Assembly: GCF_000014145.1 (NCBI RefSeq)
Contig: NC_008255.1
Location: forward strand, 559,501-623,500
Length of the DNA stretch: 64,000 nucleotides
Direction: 5' to 3'
Source: Cytophaga hutchinsonii ATCC 33406
Lineage (GTDB): Bacteria > Bacteroidota > Bacteroidia > Cytophagales > Cytophagaceae
Part shown: in pieces, positions 25,222-34,748 of the stretch
Numbering within the stretch: the stretch's first letter is position 1
Layout of the letters: each line of letters begins with the position of its first letter
Translations under genes and position numbers: made by a program
The notes under the pieces: model-generated
Database searches by the model: none
What the model was told of the DNA's origin: nothing
The model's input: only the letters and a program-made list of their open reading frames with translations

Positions 25222-25270
25222 CTGGCTGCGCCAGACTTTTTTTTCAAAGGGGCTGGCGCCGCCAGCCCCT
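25222..25270. terminator. Terminator hairpins between convergent genes
   Basis: CTGGC-TGC-GCCAG (25222-25234) is followed by CTTTTTTTT, a terminator for the plus-strand gene. Next to it AGGGGCTGGC-GCC-GCCAGCCCCT (25248-25270) has perfect 10-bp arms, and the outermost GTAGGGG/CCCCTAC ends of both hairpins also pair. The structure closes the gap before the minus-strand exporter. Confidence 0.7.
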
Positions 25271-25276
25271 ACCGCG

Positions 25277-27115
25277 TTATTCGATGATCATGCCGCCGGT
25301 TTCGCTGGCGTGCTGGTGTAATTTGTAATAGATGCCTTCCTGCGCCAGCAATTGTTCGTGGGTGCCTTGTTCTTTGATCTGGCCTTTGTCCAGTACAAGG
25401 ATCATATCGGCGTGACGGATGGTGCTTAAACGGTGTGCAATAACAATGGACGTACGGTCTTTCATTAAATAATTTAATGCTTCCTGTACCAGTTTTTCAG
25501 ATTCATTATCAAGGGCAGATGTTGCTTCATCTAAAATTAAGATGTCCGGATTTTTTAATACCGCACGGGCAATGCTTAAACGCTGACGCTGTCCGCCTGA
25601 TAATTTAGAACCGCGCTCGCCGATAGAAGTCTGATATCCCTTTTCGGTACGGATGATAAATTCATGCGCATTGGCAATACGTGCTGCGCGTTCAACATCT
25701 TCCTGTGTAATGTTCGGCAGACCAAAAGCAATGTTGTTAAAAATAGTATCGTTAAATAAAATCGATTCCTGCGTTACAATACCAATGTACGAACGTAAGG
25801 AATTCAGTGTATAGTCTTTGATATTGACACCGTCAATTTCTACGCTGCCTGTTGCCGGGTCATAGAATCTCGGAATGAGGTCGACTAAGGTAGATTTACC
25901 GCCGCCGCTTGGTCCCACAAGTGCAATCAATTTTCCTTTTGGTATGTCAATGGAAATATGTTTCAATACTTCATGTTCTTCATATTTAAAGCCAATGTTC
26001 TTCAGGCTTACACCCGTAGTGAATGCAGAGAGTGTTTTTGCCGATGGAGTATCCTCAATAGATACCGGATGATCCAGGATGTCAAAAATCCGGTCGCCGG
26101 CTGCAATGCCGCGCTGGATGGATGTAATGGAAGAGGCAAGACTTTTTACCGGTTCAAGTATTTTGTAGAAGCAGATAATAAATAAGAAAAAGGTACTTGC
26201 TTCCATTTTTCCGGAGAATACAAGATTGCCTCCGATATATAAGATGATCGCAACGATGGTAACGCCCATGAATTCTGTTAACGGAGAAGCAAGTTCTCTT
26301 TTATTACCCATGGAGTTTGTCAGATCTGCATATTTTTTCCCCTGATCATTAAACCGATTAATGACAAATTTTTCGGCAATAAATCCTTTGATGATACGAA
26401 TGCCACTAATGGATTCATCGATCAGCGACAGGATATGCCCAACGGAGCGTTGACTTTCTTCGGATTCTTTTTTTAATTTTTTACCAATGATGGAAACGCC
26501 CAAACCTGCTATTGGCAGGATCAGCAGCGTAAAAAGCATTAATTCCCACTGGATCATTAACAGCGTAATAAAATAAATAACCAGGTTGAACGGATCTCTG
26601 AAAAATACCTGTAAGGCACCGATCACGGAGTTTTCTATTTCACCTAAATCATTTGTCATACGCGACATCAGATCGCCTTTGCGCTGATTGGTAAAATAAC
26701 CTACATCCAGCTTCACTACCTTATCAAACATACGTTCGCGCATGTTATAAATAACCGTTGCACGCAAACGGGTATTGATGAGCTGCGAAAAATATTTAAA
26801 GATGTTGGTAAGAAAATTTGTACTGATCAGAAAAAGCGCAATGAATATCAACGTTGTACTTTTGCCATATTCCTGAATCAAGGATGCGGTGTAATAATCC
26901 AGAATACCTTTGAAATAATCAATATTAAAACCTGGTACCGGTTTCGTTAAATTTTCCAGGGATTTTGTTGCATTGAATAATAAGTCCAGAATGGGCATTA
27001 AGAATGCAAAGTTCACCAGGCCAAAGAGGGTGGAAGCCATTGCGAAAATAAAATAGGGAACGGCAAACCTTGGATAAGGCTTGGCAAACGCGAGTATTCG
27101 GTTAAATGTTTTCAT
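25277..27115 (-). CDS. MsbA-like ABC exporter
   Basis: 612 residues; fused membrane and ATPase domains. Six membrane helices in residues about 15-320 (for example LMLFTLLILPIAGLGVSIIG). ATPase: Walker A GPSGGGKST at 401-409, Q-loop near VTQE, signature LSGGQRQR at 505-512, Walker B ILILDE at 525-530 and the switch histidine in AHRLST (561). The type B family exports lipid A precursors, lipids or drugs; MsbA function is inferred from length and similarity. It starts 9 bp after the outer-membrane protein gene, so the two form an operon, which fits envelope biogenesis. Confidence 0.88.
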   Translation of the reverse strand: MKTFNRILAFAKPYPRFAVPYFIFAMASTLFGLVNFAFLMPILDLLFNATKSLENLTKPVPGFNIDYFKGILDYYTASLIQEYGKSTTLIFIALFLISTNFLTNIFKYFSQLINTRLRATVIYNMRERMFDKVVKLDVGYFTNQRKGDLMSRMTNDLGEIENSVIGALQVFFRDPFNLVIYFITLLMIQWELMLFTLLILPIAGLGVSIIGKKLKKESEESQRSVGHILSLIDESISGIRIIKGFIAEKFVINRFNDQGKKYADLTNSMGNKRELASPLTEFMGVTIVAIILYIGGNLVFSGKMEASTFFLFIICFYKILEPVKSLASSITSIQRGIAAGDRIFDILDHPVSIEDTPSAKTLSAFTTGVSLKNIGFKYEEHEVLKHISIDIPKGKLIALVGPSGGGKSTLVDLIPRFYDPATGSVEIDGVNIKDYTLNSLRSYIGIVTQESILFNDTIFNNIAFGLPNITQEDVERAARIANAHEFIIRTEKGYQTSIGERGSKLSGGQRQRLSIARAVLKNPDILILDEATSALDNESEKLVQEALNYLMKDRTSIVIAHRLSTIRHADMILVLDKGQIKEQGTHEQLLAQEGIYYKLHQHASETGGMIIE

Positions 27116-27124
27116 TGAACGGTA

Positions 27125-28849
27125 TTAGAATTCGTAGGTGCGGGGCTGAATGTTTAATCGTACGCCGCAGGAGATGTAATTGGTTGTCTGGTTGCGCGAA
27201 GCGAGTTCGCTGTCTTGTTTCCGGTATATATACGTCAAATCTACGAATAAATTATGACGAACCTGATAGCTTGCCTGTGCGCTTAAGAACAGAATATTGG
27301 TACGGATGCCCTGAGCGATTTTATTGTTGTAGGTATTTGCTTCCGCAATAGGCGTATAACTTTTGAAGATGTTTCCGCCATTGTTGTTCTGCACATCGTT
27401 TTTGGTTGTGGTGCTGTCGTCTCCCAGGATCGTATAAAATACTTTAGCCTGCAGCATTAAGCGGGGTAAAGGCTGATAACGGGCAATACCGATAAACTCT
27501 GTAAAGTTTGCGCCCATCGGGTGGGCAAGCGGCTGATTGTATTGCGTGTAGCTGGTATAGTAATTCGCGTGCTGGTACATATATGGCCGCACAATATTTG
27601 TTTCAGCTTGCAAGTCCAGATTTTTTATGCCCAGTGCATTGAAATACTTCAGCCCAAGCTGCAGCGCCTGTTTATTAGCCCACCAGCCGGTTTGGTTTTT
27701 AACTTCCTGGAAGATCATTTCATCGATCACGATCTGTCCGTAGAAAGAAAAATGTTTTAAGAAATTGTATTTAAAATCAATCCCGAGAATGGAGTTGTCG
27801 CTGCTGCCGTTTGCCTGCTCAATGGAACGGTAGAAGAGCACCGGGTTCAGATAACCGATGTCAAAAGTACCTTGTCTGGTAGAGTCTGCACGGCCAAACA
27901 CAATGGATTCAAACAAACCGATGTTAAGGTTCTTGCCGATGTTCAGTGATAAATGGTGGAAAGCAGTATATTTTTTAGGATACAATTCATTTGCTCCGTG
28001 TGCATCTGCGGTCATTTGCGCAAAGATGTTCTGGTATTGCAATTTCCAGACACGTGTATTCAATTTCATAAACGTATATGGTGCGCCGGCATCCGAGAGC
28101 ACCAGGGATCGATAGCCATTCCCGATGAAATTTTTATCATAGCCAAACTGCATGTCTATGTATTTTTTTACCAGTTCGAACGTGATGTAACCGCGGCCGG
28201 TGATAAAATCATATCCATTGGTTTTGAAAAATTTTGAAAAGGCTTCATACGGAACAATTGGCGTTGGTGAACCTTCGGGTGTATAATAGGCTGCTTTATC
28301 GTTTACATAATTCGGAAATGCTCCCTGGTTATCTGCGAAGAAGGTGTAAAAACCTACGCGGTTCGCGATCCGTCCGCGGATCTCAATACCTCTGGTGTTG
28401 GTAAAGGTATAGTTGCGCTGTGTATTACCGGCGCCGTTGCCGCCCTGGAAATACAATACAGGGTTCACATGCAGGTCAAAGTCTTTTATATTGACAGAAT
28501 AGGCATCGGCTTGTTTTTCGTAGAAATATTTCAACAGGGGCTTTTTCGAAGCTGCTGCGCTGCTGTTCGACCATTCCCAGGAATCAATGTTGAAATAATT
28601 GATGTTAAAACTATCCGCTTTTGTTTGGATGGTTTCTGTGGGCAATGAATCAATAAATTGAATGGTGTGAGCTCTGTTATAAGGTTTTAGAGAACTGTGT
28701 ATGGCCGGGTCAATGCGTCCGCTTAACACCTCATACCGGTCTGTAAGATGGTAAGCGCCTGTATTTAAGGGGATATAGGTACTTTGTGCTTTTGATTGGA
28801 ATTGCAAAAGAACAGCCAGGATACTGAAAAAAGTAATGGTACGAATCAT
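27125..28849 (-). CDS. Outer-membrane beta-barrel protein (capsule-assembly/porin-like)
   Basis: 574 residues. Signal peptide 1-21 (ends QSKAQ). Long barrel-like sequence with alternating aromatic strands (YNFLKHFSFYGQIVIDEMIF, NLFVDLTYIYRKQD) and a typical last strand region NYISCGVRLNI. GFYTFFADNQG and FGYDKNFIGNGYRSL near 150-240 resemble proteins of the Wzi/capsule-assembly type, which I hold as a weak match. No T9SS tail. Its position ahead of an MsbA-like exporter suggests envelope or polysaccharide work. Upstream is the 1-kb tandem repeat array. Confidence 0.7.
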   Translation of the reverse strand: MIRTITFFSILAVLLQFQSKAQSTYIPLNTGAYHLTDRYEVLSGRIDPAIHSSLKPYNRAHTIQFIDSLPTETIQTKADSFNINYFNIDSWEWSNSSAAASKKPLLKYFYEKQADAYSVNIKDFDLHVNPVLYFQGGNGAGNTQRNYTFTNTRGIEIRGRIANRVGFYTFFADNQGAFPNYVNDKAAYYTPEGSPTPIVPYEAFSKFFKTNGYDFITGRGYITFELVKKYIDMQFGYDKNFIGNGYRSLVLSDAGAPYTFMKLNTRVWKLQYQNIFAQMTADAHGANELYPKKYTAFHHLSLNIGKNLNIGLFESIVFGRADSTRQGTFDIGYLNPVLFYRSIEQANGSSDNSILGIDFKYNFLKHFSFYGQIVIDEMIFQEVKNQTGWWANKQALQLGLKYFNALGIKNLDLQAETNIVRPYMYQHANYYTSYTQYNQPLAHPMGANFTEFIGIARYQPLPRLMLQAKVFYTILGDDSTTTKNDVQNNNGGNIFKSYTPIAEANTYNNKIAQGIRTNILFLSAQASYQVRHNLFVDLTYIYRKQDSELASRNQTTNYISCGVRLNIQPRTYEF

Positions 28850-28900
28850 TTTTTATAGGATGAGTGGTGCAAATATAGGGCATTAATGTTGAATGCATTT

Positions 28901-29880
28901 ATTCTCTTGACAGTTCTTTTACGGTTGGCTGCAGCCAGATGGTAAGAAACCATAATAACCTTATTTTACTCCAGGGTCCGGCACGTTTGCGCCTGAGCAA
29001 TACTTGATTGTGCGTAGTTGTTTATTGCGCAAACTGGCAAGCCTCTTTTAACCGTTGACTAAAGCCAACGGTAATGAAGCGAGGCCTCTCTTAAATTGAT
29101 CAGGAACGTTTTTACGGGGTCCGATAGCTTATAGCCAGTGACCGGTAGCTTACTTAAGAAACCATGATACATATTTTTTATTCCGTTGTACGCAAACTGG
29201 CAAGCCTCTTTTAACCGTTGACTAAAGCCAACGGTAATGAAGCGAGGCCTCTCTTGATTGATCAGGAACGTTTTTACGGGGTCCGATAGCTTATAGCCAG
29301 TGACCGGCAGTTTACTTAAGAAACCATAATACATATTTTTTATTCGGTTGCGCGTAAACGCTCCAACCCTCTTTTAACCGTTGACTAAAGCCAACGGTTA
29401 AAAGAGGCCTATCTTGATTGATCAGGAAGGTTTTTTATGCGGTCCGATGGCTTATAGCCAGTGGACGGCAGTTTACTTAAGAAACCATAATACATATTTT
29501 TTATTCCGTTGTACGCAAACTGGCAACCCTCTTTTAACCGTTGACTAAAGCCAACGGTAATGAAGCGAGGCCTCTCTTGATTGATCAGGAAGGTTTTTTT
29601 TTGCGGCACGATGGCTTATAGCCAGTGGCCGGCAGTTTACTTAAGAAACCCTAATACATATTTTTTATTCGGTTGCGCGTAAACGCGCCAACCCTCTTTT
29701 AACCGTTGACTAAAGCCAACGGTTAAAAGAGGCCTATCTTGATTGATCAGGAAGGTTTTTTTGCGGTCCGATGGCTTATAGGCAGTGGCTGGCAGTTTAC
29801 TTAAGAAACTATAATACATATTTTTTATTCGTTTGTACGTAGACGTGCCAACCGCGGCCAAGAATCTTTTAACGGATTAT
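28901..29880. repeat. Tandem array of ~162-bp non-coding repeats
   Basis: Five good copies and a degenerate sixth, aligned on ttttaaccg at 29046, 29209, 29372, 29532, 29697 and 29867 (periods 163, 163, 160, 165, 170); a worn partial copy precedes them at 28901-28980. Each unit holds CCGTTGACTAAAGCCAACGG, then gattgatcaggaa, a gcttatagccagtg strip and cttaagaaacc. In units 3 and 5 the palindrome extends to perfect 16-bp arms (CCTCTTTTAACCGTTG); in 1, 2 and 4 the right arm is replaced by GGTAATGAAGCGAGG. Minus-strand open frames across the units shift phase between copies, so I do not call them genes. Confidence 0.88.
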
Positions 29881-29990
29881 TCAAATTTTAATATTGTTTG
29901 GTACTGTTTTTAAGGTAGATAAGCTTCTTATCATCGATCCGGCGTGCAAAAGCAATTGATTATTCGTTCGTATTTATGGGCATTTGGGCT

Positions 29991-29998
29991 TATATTTG
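29991..29998 (+). promoter_or_regulatory. -7 element before the small membrane protein
   Basis: TATATTTG, full match to TAnnTTTG, ending 4 bp before the ATG at 30003. A -33 box is not clear. If used, the transcript would be almost leaderless. Confidence 0.4.
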
Positions 29999-30002
29999 TC
30001 CT

Positions 30003-30476
30003 ATGTTAGAAAAAGCAATACAGTATGTAACTGTCATATTAGTAAGTTCCGCTAAGTTTGGATTTGCGCCATTCATAGGGAAAGCTTTTTCGCTCAGCAA
30101 CTGGGAAATCATTATTCTGATGGTAATCGGAATGATGCTTACCGTGGTACTGCTGACGACTTTACTGGGTGATTTATTTTATGGTTTTTTAAAAAGAACG
30201 CTTTTTAAAAACCGCAAAACATTTTCCCCTAAAACCAGAAATATTGTACGTGTGTGGAACAAAAGAGGTTTGATCGGCGTTGCTTTCCTTACACCGGTAC
30301 TCTTTTCGCCTATTGGCGGCGCTTTAATAGCCATATCTTTTGGTGAACACAAAAAGAAAATTATCCTCTACATGTTTTTAAGCGCGTGTTTCTGGGCGCC
30401 CTTAACGGTATTGTTTATGGATCAACTCATTCAGTTTGTTTCTTCTTTCATAGATTTCAAACAATTATTCAAATAA
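30003..30476 (+). CDS. Small multi-pass membrane protein
   Basis: 157 residues from ATG 30003 (MLEKAIQYVTVILVSSAKFG); an ATG nine codons upstream overlaps the promoter box. Four membrane segments (about 8-26, 33-56, 92-112, 117-140) and a basic cytosolic loop with NRKTFSPKTRNIVRVW. FLTPVLFSPIGGALIAISFG followed by HKKK is reminiscent of DedA or small-export families, but I cannot assign it. It ends 11 bp before nuoA and is probably the first gene of that operon. Confidence 0.7.
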   Translation: MLEKAIQYVTVILVSSAKFGFAPFIGKAFSLSNWEIIILMVIGMMLTVVLLTTLLGDLFYGFLKRTLFKNRKTFSPKTRNIVRVWNKRGLIGVAFLTPVLFSPIGGALIAISFGEHKKKIILYMFLSACFWAPLTVLFMDQLIQFVSSFIDFKQLFK

Positions 30477-30487
30477 GCACCTTTAAA

Positions 30488-31021
30488 ATGACTGAAACTT
30501 CCTCACAGCTTTCAGAATTCGGCGTTATTCTCCTGTTTATCATCACCGGTATTGTGTTTGTACTTATTGGTGTTGGTGTGGCTGCACTGCTGCGGCCTAA
30601 CCGCCCGAATATTGAAAAACTGATGGTGTACGAATGCGGCGAAGATGCGGTAGGCAAAGCCTGGGTAAATATGAACGCACGCTATTACCTGACTGCGCTG
30701 ATCTTTGTGTTGTTTGAAGTGGAGGTTATTTATTTATTTCCAATCGCTACGGTGTACGGTGATCACAGGCTGGATGCAGCTACACAAGGTGCATGGACAA
30801 TCTTTTCACTCATTGAAATACTGATTTTCATTACGCTGTTATTTATTGGTCTTGTGTATGTATGGCGCAAGGGATATCTGGACTGGAACAAACCTGAAGT
30901 GAAAGCAGATGCGTTTGTTTCCAGGGTTCCGAAGAATCTATATGAGGCCATCAATGAAAAATATGCGCAGCCGGAAAAGGGTTTAACCTTCAAAGGATAC
31001 ATAAAAAAGATTAATGCTTAA
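30488..31021 (+). CDS. nuoA: NADH-quinone oxidoreductase subunit A
   Basis: 177 residues from ATG 30488. Three membrane helices; YECGEDAVGKAWVNMNARYYLTAL followed by FVLFEVEVIYLFP is the conserved NuoA core. The C-terminal tail after the third helix (about 55 residues) is longer than in the E. coli protein. Part of the membrane arm of complex I, directly followed by nuoB. Confidence 0.92.
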   Translation: MTETSSQLSEFGVILLFIITGIVFVLIGVGVAALLRPNRPNIEKLMVYECGEDAVGKAWVNMNARYYLTALIFVLFEVEVIYLFPIATVYGDHRLDAATQGAWTIFSLIEILIFITLLFIGLVYVWRKGYLDWNKPEVKADAFVSRVPKNLYEAINEKYAQPEKGLTFKGYIKKINA

Positions 31022-31062
31022 GAAACTACTCCCTTGCAGGGTAGGTGAAAAATCAAACATTC

Positions 31063-31599
31063 ATGAGTTTACTCGATCATAAATTTGGACAAGGCGGCAT
31101 TGTCGTTTCGCAACTGGAAGATGTGCTGAACTGGGCACGTTTGTCGTCGCTTTTCCCTATGAGCTTTGGCCTGGCGTGCTGTGCGATCGAGATGATGCAG
31201 ACGTTTACATCGGGGTATGATCTGGACCGCTTTGGCGTAATCCCGCGCCCAAGCCCGCGCCAGTCGGATGTGATGATTGTTGCCGGTACCGTAACCTTTA
31301 AGATGGCGGACCGCATCCGCCGTTTGTACGAACAGATGCCTGAACCGAGATATGTTATTTCAATGGGATCCTGCTCCAACTGCGGCGGTCCGTATTGGGA
31401 ACATGGCTATCACGTAGTGAAAGGGGTGGACCGTATTGTGCCGGTTGATATTTATGTACCAGGCTGTCCGCCGAGGCCTGAAGCGCTTATCGGCGGTTTT
31501 TTAAAATTACAGGAAAAGATCAGAAAAGAAACACTGGTAGCGCCCAAAGCGGTTGAACGCTTTCTGGAAACGCATGCCAAAGAAAAAAATATTGCATGA
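31063..31599 (+). CDS. nuoB: NADH-quinone oxidoreductase subunit B
   Basis: 178 residues from ATG 31063; a GTG at 31045 would add six residues. Carries the N2 [4Fe-4S] cluster: the tandem cysteines in [10 protein letters not shown], one in GSCSNCGG and one in [28 protein letters not shown] is the conserved Q-site region. Overlaps nuoC by 4 bp. Confidence 0.93.
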   Translation: MSLLDHKFGQGGIVVSQLEDVLNWARLSSLFPMSFGLACCAIEMMQTFTSGYDLDRFGVIPRPSPRQSDVMIVAGTVTFKMADRIRRLYEQMPEPRYVISMGSCSNCGGPYWEHGYHVVKGVDRIVPVDIYVPGCPPRPEALIGGFLKLQEKIRKETLVAPKAVERFLETHAKEKNIA

Positions 31600-32102
31600 G
31601 TTATACGTTTCAGGATATAAAAGCGGCCATTGCTGAACGCTTCGGTGAGGCCGCCATTACCGGTGAACAGGCTGCTTTGGCACAACCGCAATTACTTGTT
31701 CAGAAAGCGTTCTTAAAAGATATCTGTTTCTTTCTGCGTGATGACGAACGGTTTTTCTTTGATCAGTTGTCGTGCTTAACCGGTCTGGATAATGGTCCGG
31801 TGAAAAATACCGTTGAAGTAATTTATCATTTATATTCTATCCCTTTTCATTTGTTTCTGGTTATAAAAGTAGAAGCAGAAAGAGGAGATGGGAAAGACAT
31901 ACTGCCTGAAATTCCTTCTGTAGAACAGGTATGGCGCACGGCCGACTGGCATGAACGCGAAGCGTTTGATCTGTACGGCATCCGGTTTTCAGGGCATCCG
32001 GATCTGCGACGCATACTGCTGCCGGCCGACTGGGAAGGTTATCCGCTGCGCAAGGACTATACAGAACAGGAATATTATCACGGTATTAAAGTAGCGTACT
32101 AA
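31596..32102 (+). CDS. nuoC: NADH-quinone oxidoreductase subunit C
   Basis: 168 residues; start ATG within the nuoB stop (ATGA). The 30-kDa subunit motif is [20 protein letters not shown] followed by [19 protein letters not shown] peripheral subunit next to NuoB and NuoD. Not fused to NuoD. Confidence 0.92.
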   Translation: MSYTFQDIKAAIAERFGEAAITGEQAALAQPQLLVQKAFLKDICFFLRDDERFFFDQLSCLTGLDNGPVKNTVEVIYHLYSIPFHLFLVIKVEAERGDGKDILPEIPSVEQVWRTADWHEREAFDLYGIRFSGHPDLRRILLPADWEGYPLRKDYTEQEYYHGIKVAY

Positions 32103-32103
32103 C

Positions 32104-33324
32104 GTGGCAGAAACTCACTTAAACTATACATACAATCCGCTTCACATGGAGTCTTCGGAACCATTGGTGCTGGATGTCGGAAATCTGAAACGCGGTGAGA
32201 TCATTATTAACATGGGTCCGCAGCATCCGTCTACACATGGTGTGTTGCGTTTGGAAATTCTTACGGATGGAGAAATTGTAAAAGATGTGATCCCGCACAT
32301 GGGCTATCTGCACCGCTGCTATGAAAAGCATGCAGAGAAACTTCCCTACAACCAGGTAATCCCGTTTGTGGACCGCATGGATTATCTGGCGGCTATGAAC
32401 TCTGAACATGCGTATGCAATGGGTGTTGAGCGTATGCTGGGTATTGAAAATGATATTCCGAAACGTGTTGAATACATACGTGTCCTGGTTGCTGAACTTA
32501 ACAGGATCTCTTCGCATTTTGTTGCAATCGGTACATACGGCCTGGATATTGGGGCGTTCACGCCTTTTCTTTGGGTGATGCGTGATAGAGAACATATTAA
32601 CCGTTTGCTTGAATGGGTGAGCGGAGCGCGGATGCTCTATAATTATATCTGGGTAGGTGGTTTGTTTTATGATCTGCCGGTAGGCTTTGAAGAACGCTGC
32701 AAAGATTTTATCAGCTATTTAAAACCAAAGCTTGCAGAACTTCAGAAAGTAATCATTGATAATAAAATTTTTATTGAACGTACCGCCAACATTGGTGTAC
32801 TGCCGCTTGACCTGGCCATTAATTACGGTATTACAGGACCCATGCTGCGTGCGTCAGGTTTGAAATTTGATTTACGGAAAGTAGATGCGTATTCGGTATA
32901 TCCGGAAATTGATTTTGATATTCCTGTTGGCACCGGCGCAGTAGGTACTACCGGCGACTGCTGGGACAGGACACATGTACGCGTTGCAGAATGTTTTGAA
33001 TCGGTAAAGATCATAGAGCAATGCCTGGAAAAATTGTTGGGCGAACACAAACGTACGCGCGAATTTGATCCGCAGGCAATCGTTCCTAAAAAAATCCGTC
33101 CGAAGGTAATGGACTTTTACGTACGTGCAGAAAATCCGAAAGGGGAGTTGGGATTCTTTTTCCGTACAACCGGGAATACAGATATTCCTTTCCGCTGTAA
33201 GGTGCGTGCCCCGAGCTTTGTGAATTTATCCGTGCTGCAGGCCATTTCAAAAAATGTAATGATCGCAGATCTTGTAGCCATTCTTGGTTCGTTTGATATT
33301 GTAATGGGAGAGATAGACCGTTAG
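32104..33324 (+). CDS. nuoD: NADH-quinone oxidoreductase subunit D
   Basis: 406 residues from GTG 32104 (an ATG at 32146 is the alternative). GPQHPSTHGVLRLEILTDGE, HMGYLHRCYEKHAE, MDYLAAMNSEHAYA and the end IVAILGSFDIVMGEIDR are the 49-kDa subunit hallmarks; His and Tyr of the quinone site lie in the first block. The gene is the last nuo gene here: nuoE, nuoF and the rest do not follow, so they must be elsewhere in the genome or missing. Confidence 0.93.
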   Translation: MAETHLNYTYNPLHMESSEPLVLDVGNLKRGEIIINMGPQHPSTHGVLRLEILTDGEIVKDVIPHMGYLHRCYEKHAEKLPYNQVIPFVDRMDYLAAMNSEHAYAMGVERMLGIENDIPKRVEYIRVLVAELNRISSHFVAIGTYGLDIGAFTPFLWVMRDREHINRLLEWVSGARMLYNYIWVGGLFYDLPVGFEERCKDFISYLKPKLAELQKVIIDNKIFIERTANIGVLPLDLAINYGITGPMLRASGLKFDLRKVDAYSVYPEIDFDIPVGTGAVGTTGDCWDRTHVRVAECFESVKIIEQCLEKLLGEHKRTREFDPQAIVPKKIRPKVMDFYVRAENPKGELGFFFRTTGNTDIPFRCKVRAPSFVNLSVLQAISKNVMIADLVAILGSFDIVMGEIDR

Positions 33325-33344
33325 TAAGTAAATGCCTGCATAGT

Positions 33345-34181
33345 ATGAATGTAGAACAGAGATATAAAGAAGAGCTAGATAATTTAAGGAAAAATCCTGA
33401 ATCTCTTAATCTGTATTCAATAGATGCTGCAAAAGACAATAATCGAAATCAAATTAACAGAAATCGAATTTTAATAGCACTTTATAATGATTGTCAGGAG
33501 AATGATTATAAAATAGCAGATTATCTGTTTTATGAAGAAAAAAAACTAAGACAATCAGCACGGGATGTTGATGACTATGAAGTTGACGTTTTATATTTAG
33601 CAGCTTTCATATTAACAAAATTCGATCATGTTGAGGACATATGGAAATTCATTGATTCTAAAATGACAGATTATGATTCTTCTATTGGATTTGATACTGA
33701 ATATTTATTGGCTTTTGGTTTAAAAAACGTATTTGATTATTTAAACCACACAGATCATCCAAATAAAAGAAATGTTATAAAATTAATTGGAGAGAGTGTA
33801 GAACAATGTAAGTATACTCAAAATGAAATAAATGATTGGAAAAAAAATAAGCATGATTATTTTTGTGTGTTTAAATTTCCGATTAACGATTACGTTGATT
33901 TTTTATTTCAAGCCAAAGAATATACGTATTTAAAAGAAATATTACCGGAATGGATGATTACAAAGGATAACTGGACGGAGAAAGAACATTTAACAACCAT
34001 AGCAATTGGCAGCACGCTGAATTTGGATAATATAAGATTGCAGGCGTTAGAAAGTTACAATGAAAAGTTGAAGAAATCTGTTCGTGTAAGAATGAATAAA
34101 CAAGAAATAGCAACTATTGAAAGTCCTATTAGGCAAATTGATTTTTGGATGAAATTTAAAAGGCTATTTATAAAAAAATAA
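33345..34181 (+). CDS. Hypothetical AT-rich orphan protein
   Basis: 278 residues, cytosolic, not recognised. Charged and mainly helical; for searching: YEVDVLYLAAFILTKFDHVE near 80-100, FDTEYLLAFGLKNVFDYLNH near 113-132 and KFPINDYVDFLFQAKEYTYL near 180-200. The codon use is strongly AT-rich against the nuo genes that precede it by only 20 bp, so it was probably inserted behind nuoD. Confidence 0.65.
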   Translation: MNVEQRYKEELDNLRKNPESLNLYSIDAAKDNNRNQINRNRILIALYNDCQENDYKIADYLFYEEKKLRQSARDVDDYEVDVLYLAAFILTKFDHVEDIWKFIDSKMTDYDSSIGFDTEYLLAFGLKNVFDYLNHTDHPNKRNVIKLIGESVEQCKYTQNEINDWKKNKHDYFCVFKFPINDYVDFLFQAKEYTYLKEILPEWMITKDNWTEKEHLTTIAIGSTLNLDNIRLQALESYNEKLKKSVRVRMNKQEIATIESPIRQIDFWMKFKRLFIKK

Positions 34182-34214
34182 CTTATTTCAAAAGTGATAA
34201 TATTATAAGCTAGT

Positions 34215-34676
34215 ATGAAAGCATATTGGATTGTATGTGTAAGCAGTTTGATGCTGATCGTTTCCTGTAAGGAACAGGCAGAAACAAAAGAAACTGCTGT
34301 CAGTCAGAAAGACACCGCTGTAACCATTGTTCAGCAGGATACAGCGGCACACATTAATAAAGATGTGATCCGGGATTATGTGCCGCGTGTTTTGAAATTT
34401 AAAAAAATGCCGGACGCCACACGTGTTCAGCTGATAGAAAAGTATGAAGTGTTTTCAGAGCGCTATATTGATTATTTACTGATTACACAAAACAAACAGT
34501 ATTATTCTGATATAGAACAAAAAGATAATAAACAGGCATTTGCAATTTTACGGGATGAGACAATTTCTCTGAAAGAAAAAATCAAAAAGGCCGCAGCAAC
34601 TTTTACAGATGAAGATATCGCACGTCTGGATGCAGCCGATGCCCGCATGAATGCGGTGATTGAAAAAAATCCTTAA
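34215..34676 (+). CDS. Hypothetical lipoprotein
   Basis: 153 residues. Signal peptide with lipobox LIVSC (C19), followed by a Thr/Ala/Lys-rich linker and a helical domain with LKFKKMPDATRVQLIEKYEV and ADARMNAVIEKNP. No family recognised. A strong terminator follows the stop. Confidence 0.7.
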   Translation: MKAYWIVCVSSLMLIVSCKEQAETKETAVSQKDTAVTIVQQDTAAHINKDVIRDYVPRVLKFKKMPDATRVQLIEKYEVFSERYIDYLLITQNKQYYSDIEQKDNKQAFAILRDETISLKEKIKKAAATFTDEDIARLDAADARMNAVIEKNP

Positions 34677-34697
34677 AAATACATATGTAAAATAGTT

Positions 34698-34748
34698 ATC
34701 GCTGGCTATAAGGCAAACAATTTACACCTTATAGCCAGCGATTTTTTT
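34698..34748 (+). terminator. Intrinsic terminator after the lipoprotein gene
   Basis: Perfect 16-bp stem ATCGCTGGCTATAAGG (34698-34713) with 34727-34742, 13-base loop, followed by seven T (34742-34748). It lies between convergent genes. Confidence 0.88.

Noticed and set aside
29059-29861. Minus-strand open frames across the tandem repeats with repeated protein-like sequence
   Set aside because: They exist because the unit is close to 162 bp (54 codons); other units are 160, 163 or 165 bp and the frame breaks, so the frames are by-products of the repeat.
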